A stretch of DNA of 60,822 nt from Kiritimatiellia bacterium (GCA_024694365.1 JAILJX010000041.1:1-60822); one strand, 5' to 3'. Counted from the stretch's first letter, positions 23,785 through 32,967 are shown. A program made the numbers and translations. Notes: generated by a model from the sequence alone, not told the origin.

Positions 23785-25814
23785 AGCATCTCCAGCTTGA
23801 GGCCCTCGGAATCGATGTCGAAGGGATAGAATCGCGAGAGGCGCGACTCCTTCATCGATTCCAGCGCTTTCCTGATTTTCGGAACATCCGACGGCCTTTT
23901 CGCGAGAATGAACATGAATCCCCCTCCTCCTGCGCCTGTAAGGGTGACGGCTTGGGTCCACGGCTTGATGAATTCAATCATCTCCTCCACGCGGTCGTTC
24001 GTGCTACCGGGATCCAAAAGCTTCTTGTCGCGCCAGTATCCGTTGACCGATGCGGCAAATCGCTTCATGTCGCCGTTCGCGAGCGCAGCAGCTGCGCATT
24101 CGGCGTCGTCTTTGAGCGAATCGACGAGAATCTTCGCGAAATTGTGCGGATTATCGGCGTAGAACGAGAGGACCTTCCTGAGAATGTTCCGGGCCATGCG
24201 TTTCTGACCAGTGAAAAAGAGGAGCGCGCGCGATTTGAGGTCGGACAGAACGGGTTCGGGAATCTTCACCGGAGAGACGCGGATGCGCTGGCGGGCGCCG
24301 GGAGAGGATGAAAGCAGCTTAACCCCGCCAACGAGTCCTCCGAACTGATCCTGCCATCCGCCGCCAGTGTGCATCTCCTGCTCCAGGCGAAGGGTAAGCT
24401 CGCCTATCTCGTCGACATCAACGCGTCCGAGGAGAGCCGCAATCGTGGCTGCACCGAGGATGGAGCTCGTGCCCATGCCGCTGCCCTTCGGAAGATTCGC
24501 CGAAATCGTAATGTCGAGCCCGCGGTCGCCGAAGCGGAAGCCCGTCACAGCGAGCGCCGACTTGACCAGCGCGCACCAGTCGTGCGGATCGGAATGGTCG
24601 GCGATTTCGGCGGCGGATTTCAGAACGCGGTTTTTGCCGAGATCTTTGGAGACGATGCGAACGAAGCGGTCTTCTCTCGGGCGCACGACGACTTCAACGG
24701 GCCGCTCGCCGTCGAGAAGGACGGCGGCGTTAAGGACCGTTCCGCCCTCAACGTTGCATATCGGGGGCGTGTCGCTCCAGCCTCCGGCGAAATCTATCCG
24801 CACAGGCGCCGTGACCCTGACCGCCGAGGCGCGCCGGCAATCGCGAATCGCGAGCAGGCGGCCATGGTCGATTTTCGCCATCTTCTCGGCGAGGCCGTGC
24901 TTTTCCCAAAGTCCGTCGGTCTTGAAATTGTCGTCGAGCATGTATTTCAGGTCGTACCATCCGTCCTTGCCGACAGGCAGACAGGTGAAACACTCGTTCT
25001 TGCCGAGAGAAAGTTTTTTGAAGCGCCCTGGCGGCACGTTTGTGACGACGTTCCCCCCGGCAAGCTCCAGTTCGCAATGGACGGAATCGACATATGTCTT
25101 GCCGTCGCCGAGGAGTTTGAGAAGCTCCCTTGACGAACCGATGTGAAAGAATGTGCACGTATCCATTGTGCAGACCGAGAAAGGCGCAAAGCCGGCGAGA
25201 AGCATCTTCGGGAATTCCTCGTAGATGTCTCCAGAAACGGGCAGCGAGCGCATTTTGCGGGCGGTCTTCCAGTCGATGAACAGAATCCCCGTGTCGATCA
25301 GGAACTTGCCGCGAGACACGTCGGGCTTCTGCAGGAAATCGACGACGGCGCCGCCTTTCTCGATGTAGACGCCATGCCTGCGGGCCTGGAAGGGTCCGTC
25401 GGGATAGGCTACGCCGGTGACGCCGGGACGCGAGAAATCGACTTTCCCGAAATCGAAATCGAGCAGGACGTCTCCGGAAGCGACGAGGAGACCGCCGGTC
25501 GAAGGGATCGGGAGCCTTTCCATCGATTCGACGATGTGATCGAACAGCGGACGTCCATCCTTGAGGGGCGTGAACGCCTTGCCCATTGCGGCATAGCCTG
25601 GCGTCCGGCGCGCATCGCCGCCAGAATGGCAAACAAGCACCCTTTTGCCGAGCTTCAGCTTCTTAAGAAGATTCACCGTCGCGCCGAGAGAGCCTACACG
25701 GCGTCCGCCGGGATCGGCGATCACCAGCACGTTGCCGCGCCCCTTCGTCTGGGCGCGGTAGCCGCGCGCCTGGGCTGCGTTGGCGGCGGTCACGACAATC
25801 GTATCGAATTTCAT
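23781..25814 (-). CDS. L-fucokinase / fucose-1-phosphate guanylyltransferase-like protein (Fkp-like, short)
   Basis: 677 residues. Residues 1 to about 330 resemble the fucokinase/GDP-fucose pyrophosphorylase domain (VVTAANAAQARGYRAQ, then VIADPGGRRVGSLGATVN, with left-handed-helix-like strands). Residues about 335-677 form a GHMP kinase with GGWSDTPPICN, the ATP loop LPKGSGMGTSS and a C-terminal LTGAGGGGFMF. Fkp salvages L-fucose to GDP-fucose for surface glycans. Bacteroides Fkp is about 950 residues, so this form is compact and it is unclear whether both activities survive. ATG at 25814 overlaps the lpxD stop as ATGA, placing it in an envelope operon. Confidence 0.85.
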   Translation of the reverse strand: MKFDTIVVTAANAAQARGYRAQTKGRGNVLVIADPGGRRVGSLGATVNLLKKLKLGKRVLVCHSGGDARRTPGYAAMGKAFTPLKDGRPLFDHIVESMERLPIPSTGGLLVASGDVLLDFDFGKVDFSRPGVTGVAYPDGPFQARRHGVYIEKGGAVVDFLQKPDVSRGKFLIDTGILFIDWKTARKMRSLPVSGDIYEEFPKMLLAGFAPFSVCTMDTCTFFHIGSSRELLKLLGDGKTYVDSVHCELELAGGNVVTNVPPGRFKKLSLGKNECFTCLPVGKDGWYDLKYMLDDNFKTDGLWEKHGLAEKMAKIDHGRLLAIRDCRRASAVRVTAPVRIDFAGGWSDTPPICNVEGGTVLNAAVLLDGERPVEVVVRPREDRFVRIVSKDLGKNRVLKSAAEIADHSDPHDWCALVKSALAVTGFRFGDRGLDITISANLPKGSGMGTSSILGAATIAALLGRVDVDEIGELTLRLEQEMHTGGGWQDQFGGLVGGVKLLSSSPGARQRIRVSPVKIPEPVLSDLKSRALLFFTGQKRMARNILRKVLSFYADNPHNFAKILVDSLKDDAECAAAALANGDMKRFAASVNGYWRDKKLLDPGSTNDRVEEMIEFIKPWTQAVTLTGAGGGGFMFILAKRPSDVPKIRKALESMKESRLSRFYPFDIDSEGLKLEML

Positions 25815-26839
25815 CCCTGGCCGTCCAGACGGGCTTTGAGTTCTTTGACTTCCGCCTTGAGCTTCGCGACCATCTTGGGCAGGAGCAACCTTGCGCCGAA
25901 TTCCTTCATGGACTCTCCGGGCGTGCCGATGACGTATTTCACCGAGCCGTCAAGGGACTGCGGAACGCCCGCCTGGGGCCCGACCTGCACGCCGTCGGCG
26001 ATGTTGATGTGGCCGGAGATGCCTGCCTGCGCCCAAATCAGGCACCCTGATCCGATTCTGGACGATCCCGCTACGCCCGCTTGAGCGATTATGCCGGAAT
26101 ATCCAGCAACCTTGACGTTGTGTCCAATCTGCACGAGATTGTCGATCTTCGTATGGGGTCCTATGTACGTGCGGCCTATGCGGGCGCGGTCTATCGTCGT
26201 ATTCGAACCGATTTCGACGAAGTCTCCGAGCTCCACCACCCCAAGCTGGGGAATCTTTTCGATCTTAGGAAGTCCGTTCTCGAAAGTCGTGTTGTATCCG
26301 TAACCGTCGCCACCGAGCCTTACGCCGCAATGGAGAATCACGCCGCGGCCGAGTTTGGTGCCTTCGCGGAGAGTGACTTGGGGATAGATGTGGCTGTCGG
26401 GTCCGACAACGCAACCCTCGCCAATGAAAACCTGGGCCTCGATAACGGCGCCATCGCCAATCACAGCGCCCTTCTCGATTACGGTGAACGGACCGACATG
26501 CACGTTCTCGCCGAGCTTAACCGACGGGTCGACGACTGCGGACGGATGGACGGCAGGGGCCCTCACGGGCGCTGGCGGGGCGAAAATTTCCGCCGCCCTC
26601 ATGCACGCATGGTTGGGATCGTCGACACGTATCACGGAGCATGGCGCGGAGTCGGTCCACTCTCTCGGGAGGAGGACGGCCGAGGCCTTCGTCGAAGCGA
26701 CGAGTTTGACATGCTTGGGGTCTTTGCAGAAACTCAAATCGCCCGGGCGGGCCTCCTCAAGGCCGCCGCAGGCAAAGAGCTCGACATCATCTCCCTCGAG
26801 TGTTCCCCCGAGGGAAACGGCGAGTTCACTTGCTTTCAT
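25811..26839 (-). CDS. lpxD: UDP-3-O-acylglucosamine N-acyltransferase
   Basis: A 342-residue left-handed beta-helix acyltransferase, third step of lipid A synthesis. The N-terminal uridine-binding region (MKASELAVSLGGTLEGD) precedes many hexapeptide repeats, and the conserved GGDGYGYN, IDRARIG and QIGHNVKV (catalytic His) segments are present. The C-terminal end is helical. The start at 26839 lies 14 nt inside the skp-like gene. It shows that the organism makes LPS. Confidence 0.96.
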   Translation of the reverse strand: MKASELAVSLGGTLEGDDVELFACGGLEEARPGDLSFCKDPKHVKLVASTKASAVLLPREWTDSAPCSVIRVDDPNHACMRAAEIFAPPAPVRAPAVHPSAVVDPSVKLGENVHVGPFTVIEKGAVIGDGAVIEAQVFIGEGCVVGPDSHIYPQVTLREGTKLGRGVILHCGVRLGGDGYGYNTTFENGLPKIEKIPQLGVVELGDFVEIGSNTTIDRARIGRTYIGPHTKIDNLVQIGHNVKVAGYSGIIAQAGVAGSSRIGSGCLIWAQAGISGHINIADGVQVGPQAGVPQSLDGSVKYVIGTPGESMKEFGARLLLPKMVAKLKAEVKELKARLDGQG

Positions 26840-27398
26840 TTGCCGACTTCTCCTTTGCGCGAGCGGTTTCAGGGTCGACATTCATGCTTCTGAGGATGTC
26901 GTCTGTCACGTCCGATGTGCCGCGATCGTAAATGGCGGCTGCGGAATCCAGGATCAGATCGTAGCCGTTGGCGACAGCGTATTCCGAAATCCGCTTCTTG
27001 AGATCGTCGGCCTGGGATTTGAGAAGTCCGGCCTCGGTCTTGGCGAGATCATCCTGGCTCTTCACAGCTTTTGCGCGCAGCTCCTGCTGCTGGCGCAGAT
27101 AGCGCTGCTGGATGTCGGCAATCTTCTTCTCGGACTTCTGCTTCTCCGTCTCTGCGAGCATCGGATTCTGCAGCTCCTTGGCTATGGTCTGCGCCTCTTC
27201 CTGCAGATCCCTGAGCCCGTCCTGCATGGAGTCGAGCTCTTTCTGCATGTCCCTCTCCGTGTTGCGGAGATAATCGCGGTTGATTTCGTAGCTCGGGTGG
27301 TTGCGCACGAGCAGCATCATGTCCACGGTGCCGATTTTAAGTTCGGCCGAAGCCGCAAGGGCAATGGCCGCAAAGGCGGCAAAAACCAGTCTCTTCAT
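26826..27398 (-). CDS. OmpH/Skp-family periplasmic chaperone
   Basis: A 190-residue secreted protein with a signal peptide (MKRLVFAAFAAIALAASA) and a long charged coiled-coil (about 45-140) matching the Skp tentacles, with KIGTVDMMLLV at the start of the body and YDLILDSAAAIYDRGTSDVTDDIL near the end as in OmpH. It chaperones outer-membrane proteins to the BAM complex. It follows bamA by 40 nt and precedes lpxD, the common bamA-skp-lpxD order. Confidence 0.93.
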   Translation of the reverse strand: MKRLVFAAFAAIALAASAELKIGTVDMMLLVRNHPSYEINRDYLRNTERDMQKELDSMQDGLRDLQEEAQTIAKELQNPMLAETEKQKSEKKIADIQQRYLRQQQELRAKAVKSQDDLAKTEAGLLKSQADDLKKRISEYAVANGYDLILDSAAAIYDRGTSDVTDDILRSMNVDPETARAKEKSANESK

Positions 27399-27438
27399 AT
27401 TCTCTTTTCCTTTGATGTGTTTTCCTTGAAAGCGATCG

Positions 27439-29892
27439 TCAGAAGTCGTAGCCGATGGTGAAACTGAAGACTTCCTTGTCGGCATGGTCTGGTTTCTTGA
27501 CAGGCGTTGCGAAATCGAGGCGGATCGGGAACTGCGGAATGTAAATCCTCAGCCCGAGACCGACGGTCCACGCAAAGTTGTCCCCGAGGTCGAAATCGAA
27601 CTCGTCGGCACCGACGCTGCCGATGTCGGAGAAACCGGCGATGGCGACCCAATCGCGGACGATGGGAACCGTGTACTCCATGTTGGCGCAGACGAGCGTC
27701 TGTCCGCCCCATGGGGTGTAGGAGTTCACGAGCTCTTCATTTCTGTAGCGGCGGGCAAACGGGGAAACATGGCGGTATTCGATGCCGCGGATGGATTTCG
27801 GGCCGCCAAGGAACATCCTGTTGTAGATCGGCACGTCATCGGAGAACGCATCTATCGTCTCGGCGCGCATGGAGACCATGAGGACATGGCGGTAGCGCTT
27901 CCATGTCGTGAAGTAGTTGCGGTGGCTGAATCCAAGGCGCCAGTAGTTGTTGTCTCCGCCGGCAAGGTCGAAGTGGATGTTGGATCGCGAACCGGTGGTC
28001 GGACGGCGATTGCTGTCGGTCGTGCTCCTCGACCAGAACAGCCGCGCGACGCCTTCGAACGCATCGCCGTATTCGCGGTCTTCCTGCTTGAGGGAGACCG
28101 TACGGCCCTTGTACATCCACTCACCGTGCTCTATGTCGTCGAATTCGATGAACTCGCCGGAGAAGCGCACGCCGAAGCTGCCGAATTTGACGTAAGGATC
28201 GGCGCGATCGTTCCACATGCGCGCGGGATTCCAGAATTTGACGGGATACGCGAGGGATACTTCGGCGCCGGAGCGAATAATGTCGTATTCGTCATACCAG
28301 CGCTGACGGCGGTACGCCCCGACCGTGAGTTCGAGCTGGCGGTCAAAGAGCCATGGCTCCGTCACTGAAACCTCGTAGGTTTGGATTCTCGGACCGGCCT
28401 GGGCGAACGCGCGAGCCTTCTGTCCGGCACCGCGGAAAAGCTTGCCGGGCGCGAACAGATCGAAATTGGCCTGCTGCAGCTCGGTATAGAAATATATCGA
28501 GTCGACAGATCCGGCGCCGACGCCCGCCATGAAGTTGCCGGTATTCTTCTCGTCCACTTCATACACAAGTTCGCGGTATGCCGCACCGGTCTCATCCTTG
28601 CCGCGCCCATTGTCCCTCAGATAATACCTTACGCGCGAGAAATAGTCGAGATTCTCAAGTTTCCTCTTCGATTTCTCCGCCTCATCGGAAAGCATCCGCA
28701 CGCCGGGATCGAACGTGATTTCACGGCGGATGACCTTGTCCTTCGTATAGTCATTGCCCCTTACGTGAATCTGGTCGATGACGACTGGGATGCCTTCGGT
28801 GACGCTGAAGACCACGTCCACCACGTCAGTCTCTCCGTCGCGCGGTATGGTGCGGACCGACACGCGCGATTCGGCAAGGCCGAGAACTCCGGACCCCACC
28901 GCCACCTCTATGCTGTGGGCGGCATCAGACAGCGCTTTCGCGCCTGCGACGTCTCCCACCTTCGGGAGATCGCTCGCCGATTCGATTTCGCCCACGGGAC
29001 GGCTCTTTACGCCTTCTATCGAAACCGACCCGACGGTATACCTGACACCCGGAGAGACGGTGTACACGTATATTACGCCACCATCCTCGTCCGTTATAGG
29101 CTCGGGACCATTCACCACGGCGTCAAGATAGCCCTGGTCGGCATAGTGCGCCGCGACCTTCTCTGCGGCCGAGGCAAGCTCCTGCGCGGTCCCAGGCTCG
29201 TCACCGAACCAGCAGCGCGGGTCCCACCACGGATAGACTCCGATCACTTCGCGCAAATCCGACTCGTGAAGCTTCGAGTCTGCGTCTTCGGAACCGAAAA
29301 GATCCAAAGCCTTGTACCATTTCCTGTCCGGCACGGCTCCATCGAAGGACCAGCCGACAACGTCCATCTCCGGACCTTCATCGACCGAAAAGACAAGCGT
29401 ACAGTCATTCCCGCCGGGCAAAGCCTTCACAAGAGGCGTGACGGTCGCACGCGGATGGCTTTTCTTGCGGTAGGCCTTGCGGACCTTCTCTGCAGCCTCG
29501 GCAAACTCCGCCTCGCCGTAAAGCTTGCCTTCCTTGAGCCCCGATTCGTCAAGTATCTTCGAAAGACCCAGCGCCTCATTGCCCTGCACGGCAAGCGGGC
29601 CCTGCCAGCGCATCTTGCGGAAGACTCCGAACGTAACGACCACTCCGCCGTCCTTGTATTCGGCCTCTGCCGAAATATCCTGATATTCACCCGAATCCTT
29701 CAGCGAATTGACGTCCCGAGAAACGGTCGCAGGGTCGTACGCCAGCCCTGGCTTGGTTTGGCATCGGGACAGCACTTGGCTGGAGTCTCCTCCGAAACTG
29801 TCGAGAATCTTCACGTTGACGGCCGTGACATCCACTGCGGACGCCGCAGAGGCGATCGCAGCACAAAATGCGAAAACTGTAATCTTTCTCAT
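27439..29892 (-). CDS. bamA: Outer-membrane protein assembly factor BamA
   Basis: An 817-residue Omp85 protein. A signal peptide (residues 1 to about 19, ASAASA-V) is followed by about five POTRA domains (roughly 20-430) and a 16-strand barrel. Typical barrel features are FGAPGxLFRG-like segments near the first strands (NFDLFAPGKLFRGAGQ), the loop-6 motif reading FLGGPKSIRGIEYR (a VRGF-like turn) and a terminal aromatic strand ending in YDF. It heads the operon. The ATG at 29892 is only 7 nt from its -10 box, predicting a leaderless transcript. Confidence 0.95.
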   Translation of the reverse strand: MRKITVFAFCAAIASAASAVDVTAVNVKILDSFGGDSSQVLSRCQTKPGLAYDPATVSRDVNSLKDSGEYQDISAEAEYKDGGVVVTFGVFRKMRWQGPLAVQGNEALGLSKILDESGLKEGKLYGEAEFAEAAEKVRKAYRKKSHPRATVTPLVKALPGGNDCTLVFSVDEGPEMDVVGWSFDGAVPDRKWYKALDLFGSEDADSKLHESDLREVIGVYPWWDPRCWFGDEPGTAQELASAAEKVAAHYADQGYLDAVVNGPEPITDEDGGVIYVYTVSPGVRYTVGSVSIEGVKSRPVGEIESASDLPKVGDVAGAKALSDAAHSIEVAVGSGVLGLAESRVSVRTIPRDGETDVVDVVFSVTEGIPVVIDQIHVRGNDYTKDKVIRREITFDPGVRMLSDEAEKSKRKLENLDYFSRVRYYLRDNGRGKDETGAAYRELVYEVDEKNTGNFMAGVGAGSVDSIYFYTELQQANFDLFAPGKLFRGAGQKARAFAQAGPRIQTYEVSVTEPWLFDRQLELTVGAYRRQRWYDEYDIIRSGAEVSLAYPVKFWNPARMWNDRADPYVKFGSFGVRFSGEFIEFDDIEHGEWMYKGRTVSLKQEDREYGDAFEGVARLFWSRSTTDSNRRPTTGSRSNIHFDLAGGDNNYWRLGFSHRNYFTTWKRYRHVLMVSMRAETIDAFSDDVPIYNRMFLGGPKSIRGIEYRHVSPFARRYRNEELVNSYTPWGGQTLVCANMEYTVPIVRDWVAIAGFSDIGSVGADEFDFDLGDNFAWTVGLGLRIYIPQFPIRLDFATPVKKPDHADKEVFSFTIGYDF

Positions 29893-29899
29893 GAGCGGT

Positions 29900-29910
29900 A
29901 TTTTATCAAA
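29900..29910 (-). promoter_or_regulatory. Promoter of the bamA-aro-PHP operon
   Basis: Minus-strand TTTGATAAAAT, with TAAAAT at 29900-29905, 7 nt before the bamA ATG. A weak -35 candidate TTTCCA lies 17 nt upstream. It begins just after the stop of the preceding dehydroquinate-synthase homologue (29912). Confidence 0.6.
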
Positions 29911-29911
29911 T

Positions 29912-31048
29912 TTAGGCGTTCGTGGAAACGGCAAGGAAATCTTTTATGACTTTTTTGTAAACATCCCTGTCCGGGCAACCCTCCGCAGCAGACTTGCCGA
30001 TTCCGGAAGGAAGGATGACCGTTTCGGAGCCTGTGGCGAGGCGCCAGGCATCGAGACCATAAAGGATATTCTCCGCCTGGGACAATAGATGGTGGCTGTG
30101 GGGGAGTCCGTCCAGAGCGCCACATTCCGCAAGCGCGCCGCAGATGATTTCCTGATCGGACTCTTCGAGAATGCCGCGCGCGACGGCATATGCGCAATCT
30201 ATGCATATTGCTATCGGCACTGCATAGCCGTGGGGAAGCTTGTAGCCGCTCATCGATTCCAACCGCGCAGCGCACCACTGGGCAAAACCGGAATCGCCAT
30301 TCTTGACGCGGCCGCTGACGCAATCCCGAACCAGCTCGAAAAGGCAGCCGGCATCGCGCTCTTTCAGGGCGCCGGCGTTTTTCGCGATTTTCTTCATCAG
30401 CGTGGCGTCGGAAACGGCCGCAAAGCGCACGAGCTCTCCAGCACCTCCGCGCCACACGCCGTCGAGGACCGTGTCGGCGAAGGCCGTGTCGATGATGACC
30501 GCGGCCGGACGGCACGGCACCCGCAAAGCGTCCTTGATGTTGACGTCGTCAAGCGCCGCATTCGAGGCGAAGGCGGCATCCACCATAGATGCGGGAGTGG
30601 TGGGGACGCGCACGATCCCAACCCCCCCGCGCACCTGCGCCGCGGCATACCCTGCAACATCGAGAAGCGTTCCGCCGCCTATGGCCACTATCGCGTCGGT
30701 CGCGCCTATCTTGGCGTCAAGGGCGGCGCGAACAATGCGGCGAACCGTCTGCATGTCGTCGTTCTTGATCTTCTCTCCGCCTCCAATCACGACCGGTGCG
30801 CCCGCAAGCGAAATTCCATGCTCCTGCACATATCTGCCTATCGCGAGACCCAGACTTTCCGTGCGCTGAACGACATTCTGGTCTGCGACCAGCATCACGC
30901 GGGGCTTTTCCGAACCCGTAACCGAAGAAAGGACATCTGCGACGGTCTTGTTGCCCGCTTCGAAAATGTCTTCCGTCAAAGCGACTGGCGCAAGCGACTT
31001 GGCGCTCCATTCGAGCGACAATCCTTGAAGTTTCCTTTGCCTTCCCAT
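29912..31048 (-). CDS. Divergent dehydroquinate-synthase-superfamily protein
   Basis: 378 residues with the DHQS/sedoheptulose-7-phosphate cyclase fold: VADQNVV, IGGGEKIKN, AIGGGTLLDVAGYAAAQVRGG (about 122-142) and VPTTPASMVDA (148-158). Of the usual metal ligands, Glu (E205, GGAGELVRF) and the second His (H273, LPHGYAV) remain, but the GHTxGHA segment reads FAQWCAARLE, so the first His is Gln (Q257), and the GGKTGVN loop is absent. Dehydroquinate synthesis is therefore unlikely, the more so because a full AroB domain is encoded at 20427-22289. EboD-like or cyclitol-type activity is possible. The ATG at 31048 has GAAGGG 8 nt upstream. It follows recN by 60 nt. Confidence 0.75.
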   Translation of the reverse strand: MGRQRKLQGLSLEWSAKSLAPVALTEDIFEAGNKTVADVLSSVTGSEKPRVMLVADQNVVQRTESLGLAIGRYVQEHGISLAGAPVVIGGGEKIKNDDMQTVRRIVRAALDAKIGATDAIVAIGGGTLLDVAGYAAAQVRGGVGIVRVPTTPASMVDAAFASNAALDDVNIKDALRVPCRPAAVIIDTAFADTVLDGVWRGGAGELVRFAAVSDATLMKKIAKNAGALKERDAGCLFELVRDCVSGRVKNGDSGFAQWCAARLESMSGYKLPHGYAVPIAICIDCAYAVARGILEESDQEIICGALAECGALDGLPHSHHLLSQAENILYGLDAWRLATGSETVILPSGIGKSAAEGCPDRDVYKKVIKDFLAVSTNA

Positions 31049-31108
31049 GTTCATTTCCCTTCTTTTCTCTTCCGTTGCGGCGCACATTCACGGGGAAACG
31101 CCGCCAAT

Positions 31109-32728
31109 TCAACTTCTTCCTTTTCCAAGACCGCCGGTCTTGGCGCGCGACAGCAGCTCTTCGGCGTGCCGGCGGACCGCATCCGCCGTCTTTCCTCCGC
31201 CGAGCATCCGCGCAATTTCATCGGTTTGCGCATCACCCTCCACCTGCGATATCGTCGTTCGCGTGCGCCCGGAAGATACACGTTTGACGACTACGAGATG
31301 GCGATCTCCGAAAACGGCGCTCTGCGGAAGATGCGTTATCGCAATCACCTGCCGGTGCCTGGCGACGGCGCGCAACTTCTCGCCGACCGCAAAGCCGGTC
31401 TCGCCGCCTATGTTCGCATCTATCTCGTCGAAAACGAGCGTACCGGTGGCGTCATGTGCGGCGAGCACGCCCTTGACTGCAAGCATGACGCGCGCTATTT
31501 CCCCTGAACTGGCGATCGCCGAGAGAGGCCTCGCGCTTTCGCCGGGATTCGGTTCAAAGAGGTACGTAACGCAATCGCACCCCGATGGGGACGGTTCGGC
31601 AGCGGCTACATCGACGCCGAATTTCGCCTTGAGAAAACCGAGATCCCGCAGCTCCTTTGTGACCGCCTTCGCCAGCCGCGCCGCGGCGTCGCGGCGGGCC
31701 GAGGCAAGCTTCATCCCTTCGGACATCACTCTGGCGAGTGCGGATTTCTCCAGATTCCGCAACTCCGCAAGCTTCGTGTCGCGCCCTTCAATGGCCGAAA
31801 GCCTCTCCTTTTTGGAGGCGGCGAGAGCGATCAGATCTGCGACAGTGCCGCCGCTCTTGAGATATTTGCGCTTGAGCTTATTGACGACGGCGAGCCGCTC
31901 GTCCATCTCCGCGAACTCGACGGGATTGGTGTCGATCTTGGCGGCGGCATCGGCCACGGTACGGGAAAGTTCCTGCAGCCTGACCGTGATTTCCTCGGCT
32001 TCGACAGCCCAGCCTGACGCCTCGGGCATGTGCCTTGCGATTGCGGCGAATTTCGGTTGGAGTCGCACAAGAATGTCTGCTGCGCCGCTGTCGCCGCCGA
32101 GAGCTTCAGTTATGCCGTTGGCTGCGGCGACGATCTCGCCTGCATGGGAGGCGGCGGCGTGACGCGCCGGCAAATCCTCGTCTTCTGACGATAGAGACGC
32201 GTCTTCAAGCTCTGAAACCTGGAAAGCCAGCAGATCCGCCATGTCGCCATCCGGCGAAACAGCCTCCAATGAGCCGATCTCGGCACGGATGCGCCCGAGC
32301 TCGGCCCATGCCGCGCCGTATTCCGCAACGGCGCAGCGGCCATATGAATCGAGCGTCTTTCGCTGAAAGCCTTCCTCGAGAAGAAGCTGGTTCGCGCGCG
32401 GACCATGCACGTCCACGAGCGTGCGGCCCAGGGCCCTAAGCTCGGTGGCGGACGCAGCCGAGTCGTTTATCCATGCCCTGGAATGCCCATCGGCGGAAAT
32501 GGCACGCCGAATGACGCAATCGCCGAAATCCGCCTCTATCTCGGCCTCTTTTGCGCCGTCGCGGACGGCAGACGCATCGGCCCGCGCACCAAGGACGAGC
32601 TCAAGAGCCCGCATGAGAACGCTCTTGCCTGCGCCCGTCTCGCCCGTAAGCACATTCAAACCCGAGGCGAACTCCGCCTCGGCCTTTTCAACTACGGCGA
32701 GATTGGATACTGAAAGTCTCTTCAGCAT
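31109..32728 (-). CDS. recN: DNA repair protein RecN
   Basis: A 539-residue SMC-like ATPase for double-strand-break repair. It has Walker A TGETGAGKSV near the N-terminus, the VDVHGPRANQLLL Q-loop region, central coiled coils, and near the C-terminus ASSGEIARVMLAVK (ABC signature), LVFDEIDANIGGE (Walker B) and the ITHLPQ switch. The ATG at 32728 (MLKRLSVSNLAVVE) is used. It starts 34 nt after the tRNA-Gly gene with no visible promoter between them, so it may be read from the tRNA promoter. Confidence 0.95.
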   Translation of the reverse strand: MLKRLSVSNLAVVEKAEAEFASGLNVLTGETGAGKSVLMRALELVLGARADASAVRDGAKEAEIEADFGDCVIRRAISADGHSRAWINDSAASATELRALGRTLVDVHGPRANQLLLEEGFQRKTLDSYGRCAVAEYGAAWAELGRIRAEIGSLEAVSPDGDMADLLAFQVSELEDASLSSEDEDLPARHAAASHAGEIVAAANGITEALGGDSGAADILVRLQPKFAAIARHMPEASGWAVEAEEITVRLQELSRTVADAAAKIDTNPVEFAEMDERLAVVNKLKRKYLKSGGTVADLIALAASKKERLSAIEGRDTKLAELRNLEKSALARVMSEGMKLASARRDAAARLAKAVTKELRDLGFLKAKFGVDVAAAEPSPSGCDCVTYLFEPNPGESARPLSAIASSGEIARVMLAVKGVLAAHDATGTLVFDEIDANIGGETGFAVGEKLRAVARHRQVIAITHLPQSAVFGDRHLVVVKRVSSGRTRTTISQVEGDAQTDEIARMLGGGKTADAVRRHAEELLSRAKTGGLGKGRS

Positions 32729-32761
32729 GCCTGACAACCTGAGAAAACCATTTCCCTAAAG

Positions 32762-32835
32762 TGGAGCGGGCGATGGGAATCGAACCCACGTAAGAAGCTT
32801 GGGAAGCTCCTATTCTGCCATTGAATTACGCCCGC
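32762..32835 (-). tRNA. tRNA-Gly (anticodon CCC)
   Basis: A 74-nt cloverleaf, including encoded CCA. Acceptor GCGGGCG pairs with CGCCCGC; the anticodon loop TTCCCAA gives CCC for GGG codons; the T loop is GGTTCGATTCC. It lies 26 nt downstream of tRNA-Ser and 33 nt upstream of recN. Confidence 0.95.
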
Positions 32836-32861
32836 TTACGACGTAACGGCCGCTATGCGGC

Positions 32862-32953
32862 TGGCGGAGAGAGAGGGATTCGAACCCCCGATACCCTTGC
32901 GGGTATGCATGATTTCGAGTCATGTGCATTCAACCAGGCTCTGCCATCTCTCC
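32862..32953 (-). tRNA. tRNA-Ser (anticodon CGA)
   Basis: A 92-nt class II tRNA with encoded GCCA end. The acceptor begins GGAGAGA, the anticodon loop CTCGAAA gives CGA for UCG codons, and a long variable arm (TACCCGCAAGGGTA) confirms serine. It is first in a short tRNA-Ser/tRNA-Gly transcript. Confidence 0.95.
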
Positions 32954-32967
32954 TGCAACAGGCGCAT

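Noticed and set aside
29912..31048. Annotation as aroB
   Set aside because: A metal ligand and the substrate loop are missing and a complete DHQS domain exists in aroCB.
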